DNA from: Pirellulimonas nuda
GTDB taxonomy: Bacteria; Planctomycetota; Planctomycetia; Pirellulales; Lacipirellulaceae
Assembly (NCBI RefSeq): GCF_007750855.1
Contig: NZ_CP036291.1
Coordinates: forward strand, 4,898,001-4,962,000
Length of the DNA stretch: 64,000 nt
Reading direction: 5' to 3'
The translations under genes and the position numbers were made by a program. Positions 1 through 9,564 of the stretch are shown here, in pieces (position 1 is the first letter of the stretch; the number at the start of each line of letters is the position of its first letter). The notes under the pieces were generated by a model that saw only the letters and a program-made list of their open reading frames with translations, was not told where the DNA came from and searched no databases.

Positions 1-1025
1 CCTACCACCAGATCTTGGAGCGGGTCCGCGCCGGCAAGATCCGTGGGCTGTGGTTCATCTGCACCAACCCGGCGCACTCCTGGAGCCAGCAAGCCGACGC
101 CAGGGCGCTGCTGAAGAGCCTCGACTTCTTGGCGGTGCAGGACATGTACCACTCGGCCGACACCGCGGCGCTAGCCGACCTGGTACTGCCGGCCGCGGGC
201 TGGGGTGAGAAGGAGGGGACCTTCATCAACAGCGAACGCCGGCTGGGGGTGATCAAGAAGGTGAAACAGGCGCCGGGCGAGGCGCTCTCGGACTTCAGCA
301 TCTTCCGCCTGATCGCGGACCGTTGGGGCTGCGGAGAGATGCTGTCCGAATGGAGCAGCCCCGAAGCCGCCTTTGAGATCCTCAAGCGGCTCTCGGTCGG
401 CACGCCGTGCGATTTCTCGGGGATCGAGAACTACCTGCACCTCGACCGCAACGGAGGCATCCAGTGGCCCTGCCCCGCCCCCGCCGAGGGGGTCGCCGGG
501 CAGAGACGGCTGTTCGAGGATGGCCGCTTCTACCATGCCGATGGCCGAGCAAGGTTTCTGTTCGACCCGCCCACGGACATGCCGGAACCCCCCGACCGAG
601 ACTACCCCTACCTGCTGCTCACGGGCCGGGGCACGGCGTCGCAGTGGCACACACAAACACGCACGTCCAAGTCGGCGGTGCTGCGGAAACTCTACCCGGC
701 GGGAGTCTATGTCGAGGTCAACCCCGGCGACGCCCGCCGCGAAGGGGTCCGCCCCCAGCAGCGTGTGTGGGTCGCCTCCCGCCGGGGCAGGGTCGCGGCG
801 ACCGCCTACGTCACGCCGACGATCCGGCCCGGCCAGCTCTTCATGCCGATGCACTACCCCGAAACGAACCGACTAACGCTTTCGCACTTCGATCCCCATT
901 CGCACCAACCTTCCTATAAGGACTGCGCGGTACGGATTGAGGCGATCCGCGGCGCGGAACAACGCAGCCCGCAAAAAACAGCCACCGAGGCCCCATCGGT
1001 GAGCAGGAGCACCTATGGCGACTAA
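1..1025 (+). CDS. nasA: Assimilatory nitrate reductase catalytic subunit, C-terminal part
   Basis: Molybdopterin oxidoreductase that reduces nitrate to nitrite in the cytoplasm. The frame is open at the window edge, so the N-terminal 4Fe-4S and catalytic part lies outside. What remains covers the last cofactor-binding segment (LPAAGWGEKEGTF, then INSERR) and the C-terminal dinucleotide-binding barrel (LLTGRGTASQWHTQTRT, MHYPETNRLT, SYKDCAVRIEA). These read like the NasA/NarB assimilatory branch rather than respiratory NarG. The gene lies about 120 bases upstream of a nitrite reductase and an NADPH flavoprotein on the same strand, which supports assimilation. A formate dehydrogenase-like role is the alternative and is unlikely in this context. 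No nitrate transporter is visible in the window. Confidence 0.9.
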   Translation, partial: YHQILERVRAGKIRGLWFICTNPAHSWSQQADARALLKSLDFLAVQDMYHSADTAALADLVLPAAGWGEKEGTFINSERRLGVIKKVKQAPGEALSDFSIFRLIADRWGCGEMLSEWSSPEAAFEILKRLSVGTPCDFSGIENYLHLDRNGGIQWPCPAPAEGVAGQRRLFEDGRFYHADGRARFLFDPPTDMPEPPDRDYPYLLLTGRGTASQWHTQTRTSKSAVLRKLYPAGVYVEVNPGDARREGVRPQQRVWVASRRGRVAATAYVTPTIRPGQLFMPMHYPETNRLTLSHFDPHSHQPSYKDCAVRIEAIRGAEQRSPQKTATEAPSVSRSTYGD

Positions 1026-1145
1026 CCCGCTGACGCCCGCGGATGCCCGCGATTCTCCCAGCGGCGTCGCACGCTGATTTTCGTCCGCCCTCCTCTCGAG
1101 CCCCTGTCGGGGTTCGGTGGCCAACCGAAGAAGTCGAGTAACCCC

Positions 1146-2951
1146 ATGCCTAGCGGATTCAGCTCCGAACAACAAAGCTACATCCAAGGGCTCGCCATCG
1201 GCGCCGATGTGGCTCGCAGCGTGCGCGGGCTGCCTGTCTTCGCCAGCAGCGGCACGACCGTGTCGATCGGTGGCGCCCCCGCCACGCCGCGCGGGGGCCC
1301 CCACCGGCCCGACCAGCTTCACTACGACGCTCAGGACCGCCAGTCGGCTGCGGGGGGCAAGCTGGTCGCGGAAGAGCGGGCCAAGCGCGAGAAAAACCCG
1401 CTCGACCAGTGGGACGAGATCGAGGCCCGCGCCGCCCGGGGGGAGTTCCCCAAAGGGATCGACGTCTTCCTGACCAAGTACCACGGGTTGTTCTACGTCA
1501 CCCCGGCGCAAGACGCGTTCATGTGCCGCCTGCGTTTCCCCGGCGGCGCTGTACGCAGCTACCAGCTCGCCGGGCTGGCGGACCTGGCGCTCGCCCACGC
1601 CGGCGGCTACGCAGACGTCACCACGCGTTCCAACCTGCAGCTCCGCGAGATCCCGGCTGCCGCGCCCGCCAAGGTGATGGTCGGCCTGCGGAACCTGGGC
1701 ATCGTCAACACCGGCGCCGGCGCCGACAACATCCGCAACGTAACCGCCAGCCCGCTCAGCGGGCTCGACCCGCACGAGCTGATCGAGACGCTGCCGCTGG
1801 CGCAGGAGCTGAATCAATACATCCTGAACCGTCGCGAGTTGTTCGGGCTCCCGCGGAAGTTTAACGTCGCCTTCGACGGAGGGGGCCGCGTGAGCGCGCT
1901 GGAAGACACCAACGACATCGGCCTGCACGCGGTGCGCCTCGAAGAGCCCAGCGGAGACTCGGCTGCTGGCGTCTACTTTCAGCTCGCGCTGGGCGGCATC
2001 ACGGGGCACGAAGACTTCGCGCGCCCGACCGGGGTGCTGCTCCTGCCCGAGGAGTGCATCAACGTTTGCGGCGCCATCCTACGCGTCTTCATCGCGAACG
2101 GGGACCGCACCGACCGCAAGCGGGCCAGGCTGAAGTATCTGCTAGACGATTGGGGGTTCGAGAGGTTCTTGACCGAAGTAGAGAAGGAGCTTGGAAAGCC
2201 GCTGCGCCGTGCGCCGGTGGCGGCGTACTCACGCCCCGCGGCGGACGACCGACTGGCGCACATCGGCTTCCACCCTCAAAGGCAGCCCGGGCTGTGCTAC
2301 TTGGGCGTCGTTCTGCCCGTGGGTCGGCTCACAAGCCAGCAGATGCGCGGCCTCGCTCGGATCAGCGACCGTTTTGGCAACGGCGACCTCCGCCTCACGG
2401 TGTGGCAGAACCTGTTGATCCCCAACATCCGCGTTGAAGACCAACAAGCCGTCGCCGAAGCGGTCGAAGCGCTCGGGCTTGGCGTCGAGGCGAGCAGCGT
2501 TCGCGCCGGGCTGGTCGCATGCACGGGCAGCGCCGGCTGCAAGTACGCCGGCGCCGACACCAAACGCAACGCGATGGAGATCGCGCAGTACGTGGACGAC
2601 CGGCTCGAGCTCGACACGCCGGTGAACATCCATGTCACGGGGTGTCACCACTCGTGCGCTCAGCACTACATCGGGGACATCGGGCTGATCGCCACCAGCG
2701 TCGACGTTGGAGACGACACCGTGGAAGGCTACCACCTGTTTGTCGGCGGCGGGTACGGCGATCGTCAACGCATCGGACGAGAGCTATTCTCGTCGGTCCG
2801 CGCCGACGAGGTTCCGGCGCTCGTGACGCGCATCCTGGAAGGCTTCCTTGACGCACGCGAGTCGGTGCAGCAGTCGTTCGCCCAGTTCACCGCGGCCCGC
2901 AGCGTCGAGGAATTGAAACGGTTGTTCACGGGGTCGCCCGCCCCTGTTTAG
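1146..2951 (+). CDS. nirA: Ferredoxin-type assimilatory nitrite reductase (NirA family)
   Basis: Siroheme/4Fe-4S enzyme of 601 residues that reduces nitrite to ammonium with six electrons. The cluster ligands are visible as C459-x5-C465 ([11 protein letters not shown]) and C500-x3-C504 ([11 protein letters not shown]), the arrangement shared by nitrite and sulfite reductases. The [14 protein letters not shown] segment is typical of NirA-type nitrite reductases. The two ferrodoxin-like repeats can be followed through [10 protein letters not shown] (first) and [12 protein letters not shown] (second). An N-terminal extension of about 100 residues precedes the core. It sits between nitrate reductase and a reductase flavoprotein on the same strand, with only 15 bases to the next start, so the three genes are probably co-transcribed. 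Sulfite reductase is the main alternative; context favours nitrite. Confidence 0.92.
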   Translation: MPSGFSSEQQSYIQGLAIGADVARSVRGLPVFASSGTTVSIGGAPATPRGGPHRPDQLHYDAQDRQSAAGGKLVAEERAKREKNPLDQWDEIEARAARGEFPKGIDVFLTKYHGLFYVTPAQDAFMCRLRFPGGAVRSYQLAGLADLALAHAGGYADVTTRSNLQLREIPAAAPAKVMVGLRNLGIVNTGAGADNIRNVTASPLSGLDPHELIETLPLAQELNQYILNRRELFGLPRKFNVAFDGGGRVSALEDTNDIGLHAVRLEEPSGDSAAGVYFQLALGGITGHEDFARPTGVLLLPEECINVCGAILRVFIANGDRTDRKRARLKYLLDDWGFERFLTEVEKELGKPLRRAPVAAYSRPAADDRLAHIGFHPQRQPGLCYLGVVLPVGRLTSQQMRGLARISDRFGNGDLRLTVWQNLLIPNIRVEDQQAVAEAVEALGLGVEASSVRAGLVACTGSAGCKYAGADTKRNAMEIAQYVDDRLELDTPVNIHVTGCHHSCAQHYIGDIGLIATSVDVGDDTVEGYHLFVGGGYGDRQRIGRELFSSVRADEVPALVTRILEGFLDARESVQQSFAQFTAARSVEELKRLFTGSPAPV

Positions 2952-2966
2952 GCCCTGGAGGGATTG

Positions 2967-4574
2967 ATGACTGCATCGCTAGTTCCTGAAACCGCGCCGT
3001 TCGACTCGGCTCAACGCGCCTGGCTCAACGGCTTCTTGGCCGGGTGGCTCGGCGTCGATGGCGCCCCCCCTCCGGCCGACGTCCCAGGCGCCCCCCAATT
3101 GATGCTTGGGGGGCCGACGGCGGTAGAAAGCCTTGACGCCGAGGAAGAGTTCCCTTGGCACGACGCGGCTCTTCCGCTCCACGAACGGATGGCGCTGGCC
3201 GATGGCAAGCCGCACGAACGCCGATTGATGGCGGCGATGGCTCAGCTAGACTGCGGCGCTTGCGGCTATCTGTGCCAAACGTACTCCGAGGCCATCGCCC
3301 GCGGCGAAGAGAAGAGCCTCACGCTCTGCTCGCCCGGCGGCAAGGAGACCGCCAAGAAGCTGAAGGAGCTGGTCAAGCTCTCCGTCCCCCCGACGGCAAC
3401 ATTAAACGGCGCGACATCGAACCCCGCCACGCCGACCACTACCCCGTCCAACGGCGCGGCGTACGGCCGCGCCAACCCTTTCACGGCCAGGCTCCTTGAA
3501 TCCCGGAACCTCAATGGCGCCGGGTCGGCAAAGCACACCAGCCATGTCGTGATCGACTTGGCGGACAGCGGGCTCAGCTACGGGGTCGGCGACTCGCTCG
3601 GCGTCTACCCGACCAACTGCCCGACGCTGGTCGAAGACATCCTGGGATCGCTCCGGCTTGCGGGCGACGAGCCGGTAACTGCCTCCAATGGCGTGAACAC
3701 GACGCTCCGCGACGCCCTTACCCAACACGCCGACCTCGGCAGCGTCGAAGAGGAGCTGCTGGAGCTGCTCATCGAATCTACCGACGACTTCGACCAGCGG
3801 GCCCGGTTGCAGTCGCTGATCGGAGACGACGCGCTCGATGAACTGGACGTGCTCGAACTTGTGCGGATGGCGCCCGCCGCGCAAACGCCGCCCGAGGCGT
3901 TTGCTCAGGCGCTGGGCGTGCTGAACCCGCGGCTCTATTCGATCGCTAGCTCGCTGGCGGCGCACCCGAGGGAAGTCCACCTGACCGTTGGCCGCGTGGC
4001 GTACCAGAAGAACGGTCGCGAGCGGAAGGGGGTCGCGTCGACCATGTTTGCCGACCGCCTGCCGGCCGGCTCGGCGGTGCGCGTCTTTGTGCAGCCTTCA
4101 CACGGCTTCACCGTTCCGGCCGACCCGACCGCGGCGATGATCATGGTCGGCCCCGGCACGGGGATCGCGCCGTTCCGTGCGTTCCTCGAGGAACGCGAAG
4201 CTGCCCGCGCCCCCGGCAAGAACTGGTTGTTCTTCGGCGACCAGTGCGCGGCCACCGACTACCTCTATCAGGAGCAGCTCTCTGCCATGCAGTCCTCCGG
4301 CCTGCTCACCCGCATCGATACGGCGTTCAGCCGCGACCAGCAGGCGAAGGTCTACGTCCAAGACCGCATGCGCGCCGCGGGCGCCGAGTTGTTCGCTTGG
4401 CTCGAAGCAGGGGCGTACTTCTTTGTCTGTGGAGACGCCAAGCGGATGGCCGTGGACGTCGACCGGGCGCTGCACGAGGTAATCGCGGAGCACGGCGCCC
4501 GCGACGAGGCTTCCGCCAGGGCCTACGTTGAGGCGCTCCGCAACTCGAAGCGCTACGTGCGAGACGTCTACTAG
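2967..4574 (+). CDS. NADPH-dependent reductase flavoprotein, CysJ-like without flavodoxin domain
   Basis: FAD/NADPH oxidoreductase of 535 residues that probably feeds electrons to the neighbouring nitrate and nitrite reductases. The C-terminal half follows cytochrome P450 reductase/CysJ: FAD site [14 protein letters not shown] pyrophosphate loop [17 protein letters not shown], then [30 protein letters not shown] and a terminal aromatic (KRYVRDVY). The usual N-terminal FMN flavodoxin domain is absent. In its place is a short cysteine cluster ([16 protein letters not shown], then LCSPGGKE, about residues 90-125) that could hold an iron-sulfur centre. The ATG at 2967 is preceded by GGAGGG with a short spacer; an overlapping TTG lies three bases upstream. 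Sulfite reductase alpha subunit is the alternative, but no hemoprotein partner other than NirA is present. Confidence 0.85.
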   Translation: MTASLVPETAPFDSAQRAWLNGFLAGWLGVDGAPPPADVPGAPQLMLGGPTAVESLDAEEEFPWHDAALPLHERMALADGKPHERRLMAAMAQLDCGACGYLCQTYSEAIARGEEKSLTLCSPGGKETAKKLKELVKLSVPPTATLNGATSNPATPTTTPSNGAAYGRANPFTARLLESRNLNGAGSAKHTSHVVIDLADSGLSYGVGDSLGVYPTNCPTLVEDILGSLRLAGDEPVTASNGVNTTLRDALTQHADLGSVEEELLELLIESTDDFDQRARLQSLIGDDALDELDVLELVRMAPAAQTPPEAFAQALGVLNPRLYSIASSLAAHPREVHLTVGRVAYQKNGRERKGVASTMFADRLPAGSAVRVFVQPSHGFTVPADPTAAMIMVGPGTGIAPFRAFLEEREAARAPGKNWLFFGDQCAATDYLYQEQLSAMQSSGLLTRIDTAFSRDQQAKVYVQDRMRAAGAELFAWLEAGAYFFVCGDAKRMAVDVDRALHEVIAEHGARDEASARAYVEALRNSKRYVRDVY

Positions 4575-4602
4575 CCCCGGGCGTCCACCGCCACGGCGCC
4601 GC

Positions 4603-5994
4603 TCAGAAGTTCGTTTCCCACTGCGTGTAGAAGAAGTCCGCGTCGCGAGTGCCGATGATCTTTTCTCCCCGCCAAAGGTGAGAGTAGCCGAACAGGATGT
4701 TCGACCGCGGGCAGATCTGGTACTGGACGATGGTGTCGAGCTCGTGCCCGAAGTCGCGGCTGGTTGTGTTCTGATCCGTATTGAAGCCGACGCCCGGCAC
4801 GATGTCGCCGGCCTGGGCCGCCCCTAGGTAGTAGTACCAGAAGAGCAGACTCAGCTTGTCCGCCGGCGCCGCGGTAAGCAGGCAGTTGGGAGATGAGATG
4901 TTCGACCGCTGGGCGGAGTCGATGAATCCCAGGTACTTGTGCGCCAGAGGAAACAACTGGTTGTAGCGGTTCCAGGCGCCGTTGCCGTCGTTGCCCGTTG
5001 CGTAGTCGTAGTAGAACCACAGGGTGGGAGACCACTCAACATCAAAGTTGCGTCCGACGCCGCCGGTTACGAACGCGGCGCGTTGATCGAGGCCCAAGCC
5101 GCTCTGCCTGCCGGTCTGCAACGCCCCTTCGACCTCGAACAACCAAGCGTCCTGTGTGGCCAGCATCCGTCCGCCAAACGTGTGCAGCGAGAAGTCGCGG
5201 CTGCCGGGGGCGTCCTTGCCGGGCTGATACGTCTGGCGGTTGTCGTAGCCAAGGTAGTAGAAGTCGTACACCGCGTTCTTGGCGCCTGAGTAGGTGCCAT
5301 AGCAGCCGTAGAACTGCTGCTGCCAGTCGGCCGTGTCCCATTCGTCCGCTTGGGGCGGAACAAACGCCGTGAAGAATCCGTCGACCGCCCAGTCCCCTTC
5401 TTTGTGGATCACCTTGATCCCCTCGAAGGTGCGCCGGGTGTTCGCCCAGTCGAGCGGAGACACCGTGCGTTGGGCGCCGTAGAGAAGCTCTTGGCGACCG
5501 ATGCGGAAGGTGGTTTCGTCGGTCAACTTGGTGTCGAAGAACAAGTTCAGAAAGTTGATCGGGTCTTCGTCGATCGCACGCGGAACGTAGCTCTCATCAG
5601 CCGCCAGGTTGGCGTTGATCAGTTCGCCAAAGAACCGGACGTTTTCGGTGGCCTGCCAGTTGGTGTAGAGGCGCAGACGCGTGAGCAGGAAATCGTTGTT
5701 GGTGTCGCCAAAGCCGTTGAGGTCCCCCACCTCGCGCCCCATGCCAAGTTCCGAGTGCTGACGCAACCGAAGCTGGCCGCCGATGTCGTACGTCCCCAAT
5801 TGGCCGCCGGCCAGCTCGTTCTGCTTGAGCAGGTCGCCGAAGCAGGCGCCGTCGTAGTTCGGATCGCTCAAGTAACTGAAGTCGTTGGCGTAGAAGACGC
5901 CCTTGTGGGAAGAGGCGCACGGCGATTGAGCCGTCGCCCAGGGCGACACGAGCAAAGCGCCTACCGCGCATCCTGCGCGTAGCAATCGGAACAT
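4603..5994 (-). CDS. Outer-membrane beta-barrel protein, alginate-export-like
   Basis: Probable outer-membrane porin of 463 residues, convergent with the nitrate genes and 28 bases from the flavoprotein stop. The chosen ATG at 5994 gives a clear signal peptide (MFRLLRAGCAVGALLVSPWA, cut near ATAQS). The mature part alternates aromatic and polar residues in strand-like segments (RLRLYTNWQATENVRFFGEL, TFRIGRQELLYG, ALLFWYYYL-type strands) and ends with an aromatic residue (WETNF), as barrel proteins do. The RIGRQEL..G..R segment is typical of the alginate_exp/AlgE-like family. A frame extension to 6072 is possible but would bury the signal peptide. The substrate is unknown; passage of nitrate or organic acids is only a guess from position. 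Confidence 0.75.
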   Translation of the reverse strand: MFRLLRAGCAVGALLVSPWATAQSPCASSHKGVFYANDFSYLSDPNYDGACFGDLLKQNELAGGQLGTYDIGGQLRLRQHSELGMGREVGDLNGFGDTNNDFLLTRLRLYTNWQATENVRFFGELINANLAADESYVPRAIDEDPINFLNLFFDTKLTDETTFRIGRQELLYGAQRTVSPLDWANTRRTFEGIKVIHKEGDWAVDGFFTAFVPPQADEWDTADWQQQFYGCYGTYSGAKNAVYDFYYLGYDNRQTYQPGKDAPGSRDFSLHTFGGRMLATQDAWLFEVEGALQTGRQSGLGLDQRAAFVTGGVGRNFDVEWSPTLWFYYDYATGNDGNGAWNRYNQLFPLAHKYLGFIDSAQRSNISSPNCLLTAAPADKLSLLFWYYYLGAAQAGDIVPGVGFNTDQNTTSRDFGHELDTIVQYQICPRSNILFGYSHLWRGEKIIGTRDADFFYTQWETNF

Positions 5995-6136
5995 TCCCTG
6001 TCTCACTCGTTGGGCGCCGTTCGGGCGCGGCAAAAAAGGGTCGCCTAGTAATGGTCGATCGGCCAAAGCCACGAGCGCAGGTGCCCTTTGTGGAAGCAGC
6101 CGCGCAAGTCGTTACGACCCGCTCAGCCCTCAATTC

Positions 6137-7846
6137 ATGCCGGACACGTTCAGTCCGAGCGGACGTCTGCGGACCAACGGACGGGCTACGAACGATTTCT
6201 ATCGCGGGCCCATGGCCGGCAGGGTGGCGGTGCGCCGCAAATCGGCGCCGCTGCCCAATGAACGGGCGGCTCGGTCAGCGGCTGCCGCCGAACCACGCAA
6301 AGTACTTGAGAACACGCCGGCTAAGCTCTGGCATGACAATTGCTTCCAGAGGTCTCGTCTCCACCCACCGGCACCAACCTCAACGGTTTTGTTGGCACTG
6401 GACCCTCCCCGGAACGCCCGGCCATTGTTGGCTGTGATCGACGACGACCCCCTCGTTGAGGTGCAGGTGCGGCGTGCGCTGCACGGATTGGTTCCCTCGA
6501 TCGAGGCCCGATTGTCGGCGAGTGATGGGCTCGACTTGATCCGCAACGCCCGTCCCGACGCCGTGATCCTCGACAACATCCTGCCGGACCGGCTGGGGAT
6601 CGACACGCTCGCCGAGATCCACCGCATCGACCCCCGCGTGCCGGTGATCTTTGTGACCGCACGGGGTTCGGGCAGCACCGCGATCGAAGCGATGAGGCTG
6701 AGCGCGTTCGACTACCTGCCAAAGCCGATCGACCCCGCTACGTTGCGCTGCCAGGTGCAGCGTGCGTTAGAGCTGCGTCGGTTGCTGGACGCGCCCCCTC
6801 AGCAGCCGGCAAACGGCTCCCCGGCCGCGGACGCGGACGCCGAGTCGCTCGTGGGAGACAGCCCGGCAATGCAGCACGTCTTCAAGGCGATCGGCCGAAT
6901 CGCGATGCAAGACGTGCCGGTGCTGATCCGCGGCGAGGCGGGCACCGGCAAGGAGGCGGTCGCACGCGCGATCCACCGCCACAGCGGTCGGGCCGGAAGT
7001 CCCTTCGTTTGCCTCCGTTGCTCCGCCTTTCAGGGGACGGACTTGGACACCGAGTTGTTCGGCGACGGACGCCCCGAGAGCGGCGGCGTCGCCGCTGCTG
7101 CGGGAGGGACGCTCTACCTCGAAGAGATCGCTGCCCTGACGCTTCCGACCCAGGCGAAACTGCTGGCAATTCAGCAGGCGTGGTCTCGCTCAGGCGGAAG
7201 GGAGCCCACGCCGTGCCGGGTGGTCGCCAGCAGCGCCGTTGACCTCGAGGGGCTCGTGCGTTCCGGGCGCCTTCGCTCCGACCTCTACTACGCGATCTCT
7301 TCTTTCACCATCCAACTCCCCCCGCTTCGACAGCGTCTGACCGATCTTCCCTTGTTGATCGAGCAACTGCTGGCGCAGCTCTGCGAGGTCTCTCCACAGC
7401 ACGCCGCCGCTCCCCCGCGGGTGTCCGAAGAAGCCTACCGAGTGATCGCCCGCCACACTTGGCCGGGGAACATCGATGAACTACGCAGCGTCCTCAAGCG
7501 GAGCGTTGTGGAAGCAAAGGGGAACGTGATCACGTCGGACTACCTCAAGGCGGTCCTCGCACGCGATCCGGTGGTCGCCGACGGCGGACCCGACACGGGG
7601 AGCCAGAACGCGACCGACTGGGACCGATTCGTCGACTTCCGGATCGACGGCGGCACCGAGGACCTCTACGCCGAAGCCGTGGCCGAGACCGACCGCAAGG
7701 TGCTCGCCCGGGTGCTCCGCAACACGGCCGGCAATCAGGCGCACGCCGCGCGGCTGCTTGGCATCACGCGGGCCAGCCTCCGCAAGAAGCTTCGAACGCT
7801 CGGCATCAGCATCCAGCAGGTAGTAGAGTCCACGGCCCCATCGTGA
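6137..7846 (+). CDS. NtrC-like response regulator lacking the GAFTGA loop
   Basis: Response regulator with three domains: receiver (LLAVIDDDP, phospho-acceptor in VILDNILP, then FVTARG and YLPKPID), AAA+ ATPase, and a Fis-type helix-turn-helix at the end (NTAGNQAHAARLLGITRASL). The ATPase keeps a Walker A (GEAGTGKEA) and a Walker B altered to GGTLYLEEI. Between ELFG and GGTL there are only 13 residues, against 22 in the neighbouring regulator, and GAFTGA, the sigma54-contact loop, is missing. Such proteins (TyrR, HupR-type) usually act on sigma70 or as repressors; that is inference here. The true start is unclear: homology begins near 6425 and the first 90 or so codons may be untranslated. 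Its stop overlaps the next start by four bases, so it is coupled to the hybrid kinase. Confidence 0.8.
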   Translation: MPDTFSPSGRLRTNGRATNDFYRGPMAGRVAVRRKSAPLPNERAARSAAAAEPRKVLENTPAKLWHDNCFQRSRLHPPAPTSTVLLALDPPRNARPLLAVIDDDPLVEVQVRRALHGLVPSIEARLSASDGLDLIRNARPDAVILDNILPDRLGIDTLAEIHRIDPRVPVIFVTARGSGSTAIEAMRLSAFDYLPKPIDPATLRCQVQRALELRRLLDAPPQQPANGSPAADADAESLVGDSPAMQHVFKAIGRIAMQDVPVLIRGEAGTGKEAVARAIHRHSGRAGSPFVCLRCSAFQGTDLDTELFGDGRPESGGVAAAAGGTLYLEEIAALTLPTQAKLLAIQQAWSRSGGREPTPCRVVASSAVDLEGLVRSGRLRSDLYYAISSFTIQLPPLRQRLTDLPLLIEQLLAQLCEVSPQHAAAPPRVSEEAYRVIARHTWPGNIDELRSVLKRSVVEAKGNVITSDYLKAVLARDPVVADGGPDTGSQNATDWDRFVDFRIDGGTEDLYAEAVAETDRKVLARVLRNTAGNQAHAARLLGITRASLRKKLRTLGISIQQVVESTAPS

Positions 7847-9489
7847 AGACCAGCGACTTGCTCGACCGCACCGACGCCGCTCTAGCAACCTGCGCGCTTC
7901 TGCTCAACGCAGCCGCGGCCGCGAGCTTGCTTCTCGCGGTTGTGGGGGCCTGCGCCGTGGTCCGCCACGATGGAACATGGGTGATGGTGGGGATAGCGAT
8001 TGCGGTCGGCACGGCGATCCTTGCCGCGGCCCAGCGGGTCGGCGCCGCCCGCCGACAGCACGCCCTCGCGCTTCACGAGAGCGCCCAGGCCCGCCTACGC
8101 GTCGAAGCGTCTCAGGCCGTCCACGACGCCCACTGGGCCGACACCCAGCACGAACTCCGAAGCCTCGCCATCCTCATCCAGAACGCCGCCGAGATCGGCG
8201 GGGAGCCGGTGTTCGGCGACGCCGCCGCCTCGATGCTGCGGGCGCTCGACGACTTCGCGGCCAAGGCCCCCTGCCCGCAAAGGGCGCCGTTTGACGTGCG
8301 CCGGCTGATTGAGCGTGTCGTCTGCCTTGTGGGGCCGTCCGCGCGGGCCGCGGGGCTGCGGTTCGAATGGCGGATCGACCCCGCAACGCCGACGATCGTC
8401 GTCGGCGACGAAGCCTGGATCCGCCAAACGCTGCTCGGCCTGTTGAGCAACGCGCTGAAGTACACCCAACACGGCGCCATTACCCTCGGCTGCGAGCTGG
8501 CCGCAACCGACTCCCGGGTCGCGCTGCTGTGCTTCGAGGTCGCGGATACGGGCCCCGGGATCCCTGTGGAGGATCGGGCGCGTGTGTTCGAACGCGGCTT
8601 TCGGAGCCGGGCCGATCTGCCGGGCGCCGGGCTCGGGTTGGCCATCGCCAGGTCGCTGGTCGACCGCATGGAGGGCCGCATCACGCTTGAAAGCCGCGTC
8701 GGCGCCGGCAGCCGGTTCACGGTCGAACTGCCGCTAGCAATCGCCCTCGGACCGGCGCCGGCCGACGCCGAGCCGCTCTCGAAGCCATGGATCGGGGCCC
8801 GCGTGTTGGTAGTCGAGGACGACGAGGTGAACCGGACGGCGTGCCACGCCGCACTGCTTCGGCTCGGTTGCGAAGCGTCGCTGGCCGATTCTGGGGAGGC
8901 CGGCCTGCGGGCGCTTGCCGAATCCAGTTACGACGCCGTACTGCTCGACATCCAGATGCCCCGCATGGACGGCTACGAAACGGCCCGGCGGTTGCGGTTG
9001 CGAGAACAGGAGACGGGCGCCGCTCCGACGCCGATTGTCGCCTTCACGGCTCACGCGACCCAGCTCGACCGCCAGCGCTGCTTGTCCGCAGGCATGAACG
9101 GCTTTGTCGTCAAGCCGGTGCGACCGATCTTGCTTGCTCGCGAACTGTCCCGCGTGCTAGACGTCGGGCGGTCGCAAGCGTGCGAACCGTCGGGCCCGGG
9201 CTACGACCTTGATCTCGTCGATTGCTTCCTCAAGCATGCGCCCAACGAGACGGCGTCGCTGTCGCAAGCGATCGCAAAACAGCAACCCGAGGAGGTCCGC
9301 CGCTTAGCGCACCTGCTCCAAGGCCAAGCAGCCAACTTCGGCCACGCGGGGTGCCGGCACGCGCTCGGTCGGCTCGAAGACGCCGCGACGGCCAAGCACG
9401 TCAGTTGGCCAACGCTGCAGCAGTTGGCGGCCGAATCGATCACCGCCGTCGACCAGTTGCGGTCGGCCTTGGTCGGGAGCGCGACCTGA
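7843..9489 (+). CDS. Membrane hybrid histidine kinase (HisKA-HATPase-REC-HPt)
   Basis: Sensor kinase of 548 residues starting at GTG 7843, which overlaps the TGA of the preceding regulator (GTGA). Two membrane helices (about residues 15-40 and 46-64) lack a sizeable periplasmic sensor between them. Then come a dimerisation/phospho-acceptor helix (H103 in TQHELRSLAI), an ATPase domain with N box LLSNALKYT, G1 VADTGPGIP and G2 GAGLGLAIAR, a receiver domain (VLVVEDDEVN, D369 in AVLLDIQMP, FVVKPV) and a C-terminal HPt domain (H490 in RRLAHLLQGQAANFG). This is a complete His-Asp-His relay whose output is most likely the co-translated regulator upstream. The signal is unknown. Confidence 0.9.
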   Translation: MKTSDLLDRTDAALATCALLLNAAAAASLLLAVVGACAVVRHDGTWVMVGIAIAVGTAILAAAQRVGAARRQHALALHESAQARLRVEASQAVHDAHWADTQHELRSLAILIQNAAEIGGEPVFGDAAASMLRALDDFAAKAPCPQRAPFDVRRLIERVVCLVGPSARAAGLRFEWRIDPATPTIVVGDEAWIRQTLLGLLSNALKYTQHGAITLGCELAATDSRVALLCFEVADTGPGIPVEDRARVFERGFRSRADLPGAGLGLAIARSLVDRMEGRITLESRVGAGSRFTVELPLAIALGPAPADAEPLSKPWIGARVLVVEDDEVNRTACHAALLRLGCEASLADSGEAGLRALAESSYDAVLLDIQMPRMDGYETARRLRLREQETGAAPTPIVAFTAHATQLDRQRCLSAGMNGFVVKPVRPILLARELSRVLDVGRSQACEPSGPGYDLDLVDCFLKHAPNETASLSQAIAKQQPEEVRRLAHLLQGQAANFGHAGCRHALGRLEDAATAKHVSWPTLQQLAAESITAVDQLRSALVGSAT

Positions 9490-9564
9490 GCGCCCGGTCA
9501 GACAAGTCGTCTTGCTTCATGCAGCTCCGCTTGGCGGACGCTCTTTGATCGCGACAACGCTTCG

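Noticed and set aside
873..2009. 378-codon minus-strand ORF over the nitrite reductase start
   Set aside because: Composition typical of antisense reading in high-GC DNA; it covers parts of two real genes.
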